Shown piece by piece: positions 59,594 through 64,000 of a stretch of 64,000 bases of DNA; position 1 is the stretch's first letter, and every line of letters begins with the position of its first letter. Source of the stretch: Tetranychus cinnabarinus (taxonomy: Eukaryota; Arthropoda; Arachnida; Trombidiformes; Tetranychidae). Where the stretch lies: contig WHVY01000003.1 of NCBI GenBank assembly GCA_022266195.1, positions 8,308,001 to 8,372,000 of the forward strand. The letters are read 5' to 3'. Made by a program: the position numbers and the translations under genes. The notes beneath the pieces are model-generated. The model did not search any database. It was not told where the DNA came from and saw only the letters and a list, made by a program, of their open reading frames with translations.

Positions 59594-61550
59594 AAAGCCT
59601 GTTGATTGCCATTGAATTAATATCGATTATTTTTGTCAACATTTACCAAATTGAAATCTGTCGATCAGTCAATTTACAATGTTTACTTGGTAACATCATC
59701 ATGAGCTTTTTGCTTTACTTTTTTGGATAACCATTTCAAGAGACTTCTTGAGATTTATTTATTAGCTCTAATTTTATATCAAACACTTGCCAATAGTATT
59801 TATCGTCATAATTAATATATTACAATATATTAATTTACGAATGGTTAATTTGCCACAAAGTGTCACTTGTAAACCTTTCGGATGCCATTAATTTTATTCA
59901 ATTTTGGTCTAATTTGATTGGTTCCATATCATTCTCATCAAATCATCTTCATTACCTTCATCATTTGCCATCTTCAATCACTCCAAATCAAGTCATCAAC
60001 CCATAATCATTACTAAAAGTCAAAAAATTACCAATCATTTCAAATCATGCAGCAACTATGTAACTCTTTAAAATACTCATCCATGGATTTCAATTTTTCC
60101 CCAAAAGTTATATCACCAATTGTTAATGGCTATTTAGCTTTCAAATGAATCACTGTTGATCAATTAGCAATTTTTCCCAATTTAACCAGAAATTTCTTAT
60201 CCATCAAGCCAACTGCCTCCATACAATAGCATTATAAGCAAACCAGAAAAATATATTTTTGTTAAACTTTTTTACTCTGTAAATCATTTAATTTTTTGTA
60301 CTTGTTTCTCGGTTCATTTACAAATCCATTTTACAAGATTTTAATCAATCACATTAATATTAAACTAAATTTCAACATTCAGTACAAATTGTTTGATTTT
60401 TATAGCCTTTGATTCTGTAAGGTTGAACATTGAATAGCTGGCTTTCCATAATAAAAATGACCATCCAAGATGAAATGATATCAGCTAAAGGTAGACAAAA
60501 GATTGAACAAGAAAAATAATCAATAAGTTAACCAATAAATTTGGGTTTGACTAATGGAAAGGTAATAAAATCAATAAATGAAATCACGTTAAAAATGAAA
60601 ATATAAGGTACAATTGAATTTTTAATCAGAAATTGTTTGTCTTTCAATTCTATGTTACATTTATTAATTCGCTTTTGTTTGTCGCAATTATTAAAGTTAA
60701 ACTGAGATTTGGATTGTCCAAGATTGCAATTTAGCAATCATAAATCTACATAAATACTATTTATCTTTTGTCATTAATCTCTTTCCGTAATCTCACTTAA
60801 TCAATCAGTAAATCGGACTGGTAATCGATGGCAAACAGCCATTTGGACGTTCAACTACCAACTAGTTTGATTATTGGATATTACATTAATTAACTTGATT
60901 GTTAAATTATTGAATAACAGAACAGAGAAGAAAACGATAATAATATCAAAAAAGAAATGAAATCGGAAAAGAGATTGAAATAACATGATAGTTTGTAAGA
61001 AAAAAAGAAAAGGAAGAAACAACAGAAAAATGAGTGGAAAAGAGGAAAACATAAATCAACACAATTTAGTTCAATGGGAAGTAATTAGAGTTAAATTGTA
61101 AAATCTAACATAGGATTTTTGTAAACTATGATTAGTCGGTTTAAACTCTAATTAATTTTTGATTAGAGATTGTTTTTTTCAGATTGTTTTAGATTGTTTG
61201 GGCTTGGCAAAAGGAAAGAAAAATTGAGATGAAATTTTGGTATTGACTCTCAATGATGATCACTTGATATGATGATCCAATTGATTACAATCAACAATTG
61301 AGTTAATTGTTGGTGAAAAGAGGTAATAGATTCTCGGTGTTGCAGCTTTTCCAAAGGAGAGATAGAGAATAGAAGAGAATGGAAAAGGAAAGAATGGAAA
61401 CAGAGTTGACAGTATAAATGAATACACATATTGATTCACAATGACTTTGATTAGTTATAATTGTTTCCATTCTTTGTTGCTTGCTCTATCCAAGAATCAA
61501 TGATTACAGATTAAATCAGAGGAGCATGATAACGATCATGTCAGCAGCTT
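59594..61550. other. Intergenic between convergent deacetylase and TLDc gene
   Basis: Two 3' ends face each other here. I see AT-rich sequence, no convincing frame, and no clear polyadenylation signal close to the deacetylase stop. Confidence 0.65.
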
Positions 61551-61686
61551 TCAAACAAATCCCCAGCATTCCAACGTTTTCACCACAAAATCTTGGTTCT
61601 TTGATAGTCGAGGATTGCCAAAGGTTTGACATGGATTACTACTTCCATGGTAAAGGTCACCATCCAGCCAAAGACCAAAGCTACCA
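61551..61686 (-). CDS. Last exon of a TLDc-domain protein (OXR1/NCOA7-like)
   Basis: TLDc proteins (OXR1, NCOA7, TBC1D24 families) protect against oxidative stress and bind the V-ATPase. The exon follows an acceptor ttctattctag and reads GSFGLWLDGDLYHGSSNPC, then a CQTFGNPRLS block and KTLECWGFV before the stop. This matches the conserved C-terminal end of the TLDc domain, F.LWLDGDL..G.S..C.TF.N..LS and the final E.WGF. It is 45 codons, entered in phase 2. The preceding exons were not found in 61687-64000 and probably lie to the right of the window, so which member of the family it is stays open. Confidence 0.85.
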
Positions 61687-64000
61687 CTAGAATAGAAAAA
61701 GAGAAGAGAAAAAAAACGAAAATCAATAAAAAATTCAAGTAAATTTTTAACCAGAAAATGAGTCAATCGTTACATCAAAAAATGAATCCAGAGGAAGAAA
61801 CAAATTGTGAAATTTATACTTTGATGATCCAAAAGTTGGATCAATATTATATTTGATCATTTCAATGAGTAATGGACAATAGTAATGAATAATACAAACA
61901 ATGAATATTAAGGTTGGGTTTCAAATTGTTGGTTAAAGAAGAGAGCAAATCTTAATTATGCCTTGTATTATCATGAAGATGTTGTCAGAGTTGAGGTCAA
62001 GGGAAATGTAAAACTGGTCAAGACTCTGGTCTTACTAGCAATATAATTTACTTTTTACCCATTGATTCAACTTTCTTCAACTCGACCTTGTTATTGTTTC
62101 AACATTAAACCCAAATTATAGTCAATATTTCCATGAACAAAAAAGTGAATAAATATTGCCACTTGAAACACAGAAAAGTTTTGATTAATAAATGATAATG
62201 ATCGTTATAATGATAATATTTGTTTAGGAAAAACCAGACTAAAGTAACAAGCGAAAAATTGGATAAAACAAATTCTCAACTCTTTACATCTTTTTTTCCC
62301 TATGAAATGATAGTTGGTTAATGATGATGATAAAGTTGAGTTCACGAAAATTCCATGTAAATCAAGAAAAATTATTACAATTGGAGTTGAAACTTGCAAT
62401 GCAACATAAATCTGTCTAATCAAATTATAACAAAGTTTTCCATGTAAATTGAATTTTCAATCTAAACAGATTATGATTCAATTGTAAATCATAATTGTTC
62501 AACAATGATACAATCATCAAAAACAAGTGTAATAAAATTGTTGACAGTTATTGCCTCAATTAAGAAGTAAATTCAATTGAGCGGCATGTTAATTAGATTT
62601 GCTGTTGATTAACAATTTTCCTCTTGATTAAGATTCAAGATAAATTAGTCAAAATGGATTTGGTAACATATGGATTAAACTGGTGACTATTTACATTTTC
62701 AACGTCAACCGATAATGATCAATCAAAGGAAAAGACAACGAAAAGGTGACAAAAAAAGTTCATTATTCAGAAATGACAGGGAACAGAGAGAGAGAGAAGA
62801 AAAAAGTTGAAGAAAAAAAGAGGATTCAAGATAAAACTCTTTGCAGGCAAAAAAGAGGCTTTTCATGATAATTAGTTGACAGCAAAGTCGTTATTCAGGC
62901 TATTCTGGATATTGGGTAAAGTTGAGTTTGCTTAAATTACTGTCAATTAATTGTTTAGGCCAGGTTAATAGAGATGAGAAGTTTGTGACTGTGAATGTTA
63001 ACATGGTAAAATAAATAGGATGGGATGAGGAAAGTAAAACAATGAATAAGGTTAACTCATCAAGTATCATCATTGATATAATAATAAGAGTGATCAAGAG
63101 CATTGCAATGATCATGGTGATCATGTTGAAATGGCAAGCGAAGCATCTGAACAAATAAGAGATGATTTGAGGTAAAATCATCATCGACATTATCAAGTTT
63201 GTTACTTTTTCTTCCTGTTAATGTTTATTCAAACTCAAGTCTTTTTTTTGGGTTCGGGCTCGTTCATCATTACAATCAGTGACAGGTTTGCTTTACATCA
63301 ATTTTGACAAAGTGTTTGACTCTTGATAAGGTGACTTGAGATGATTACATTTTGATGGAAATTACAAATTGTCTTTTGACATTGATAAACCATTTTTTTG
63401 GCAAATCAAAAGATCTGGGATTGAATCTGAGGAAAGGTAAAATTGGGTTTCTTAACTGTATCTCAGTCCATTATTTTTACCAGAAAAAAAATGACATTCT
63501 CTAGGTTTGACTTCCTGAATTATTTAGGTAAGCTTTCAAATGATTAACTATTGATAGGTTAAAAGGTAAAAGATTGGACAGAAGAAGAAGAAGGAGAAAG
63601 GAAAAATGAAAAAGATTGAAATTGCGGGTTAAAATTGAAATATTTGGCCAGTTGTTTGCAATTGCAATTTAACCTGACACTTATTGTTATTGATAAAGTT
63701 GACTTGAAAGCTTGTCAGTTGGGAAAAGAGTTGAACGAGAAATGCAATAATAATCAAGTAATTAAGCGTTTCTTAAATGCAAAATAGTTGAAGGTTGCAA
63801 GTTAATCAATCAAATGATTCGGGATTACATAATTTATCACTCAGCAGCTATTGGACCAACAGATAATTCAATTGAGTCTATTGATAGAGTTATTAGAGTG
63901 TTAATGTAATTATTAAATCATCATTTGTGTGTTGATTTTTTTCGCCAACAGACTAACATTGAACTTTGTTTTGCCGGGTAAAGGCTTTTATCGAGATCAA
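61687..64000. other. Intron of the TLDc gene, no exon seen
   Basis: Upstream of the last TLDc exon on the minus strand. The frames here, for example at 62900-63196, are Ile/Met-rich and look like chance. No donor preceded by a TLDc-like frame was found. Confidence 0.55.

Overview
The window reads as AT-rich arthropod nuclear DNA: genes are split by GT-AG introns, there is a chitin deacetylase, a myosuppressin-type neuropeptide receptor, a trypsin-like protease, a mitochondrial complex I subunit and a Ty3/gypsy retroelement. The style (very AT-rich, many short introns, few large ones) would fit a mite such as a spider mite, but species is inference. All gene calls come from reading frames, splice signals and remembered family motifs; no search was run.

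Layout. 1-9395: first two coding exons (minus strand) of a myosuppressin/FMRFamide-like GPCR, split by a 7.6 kb intron that holds a 96-nt near-perfect hairpin; later exons lie left of the window. 12514-15711: complete four-exon secreted trypsin-like serine protease (plus). 16920-17335: a copy of NDUFB5 exon 2 (minus), cut off at its 5' side. 17382-17767: a TA-flanked MITE with 139-bp inverted arms. 18008-20456: a 5'-truncated phosphatidylinositol 4-kinase beta (plus) with a frameshift in the kinase domain. 20918-21108: 3' end of an unknown convergent gene. 21109-22102: pieces repeated from the kinase gene and from protease intron 2. 22103-33321: a complete, apparently very young Ty3/gypsy LTR element with one 3074-codon ORF. 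33322-35932: second copy of protease exons 3-4 and the NDUFB5 3' part. 35467-36161: complete NDUFB5 (minus). 36545-59593: a chitin deacetylase gene (plus), probably starting with a signal-peptide exon at 36545 followed by a 17 kb intron. 61551-61686: last exon (minus) of a TLDc-domain gene.

How the parts relate. The protease-to-NDUFB5 interval is present twice (14104-17773 and 21428-22102 plus 33322-35932). The first copy keeps the whole protease but only part of NDUFB5; the second keeps the whole NDUFB5 but only part of the protease. Between them sits ectopic-looking kinase-gene material that is itself partly repeated, a pattern that suggests replication-based template switching. The duplicate copies supply empty sites for both transposons: the LTR element is absent from copy A and the MITE from copy B, so both insertions are younger than the duplication.

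The most unusual object is the LTR element. After ordinary gag, protease, reverse transcriptase, RNase H and integrase, the same frame continues for about 1,200 residues into a part with a RING-like cysteine cluster, a TRAF-type-like zinc finger and a domain resembling REXO/ISG20-type DEDDh 3'-5' exonucleases whose acidic catalytic positions are mostly replaced. This looks like a captured host-type module in the place where an env-like ORF might sit.
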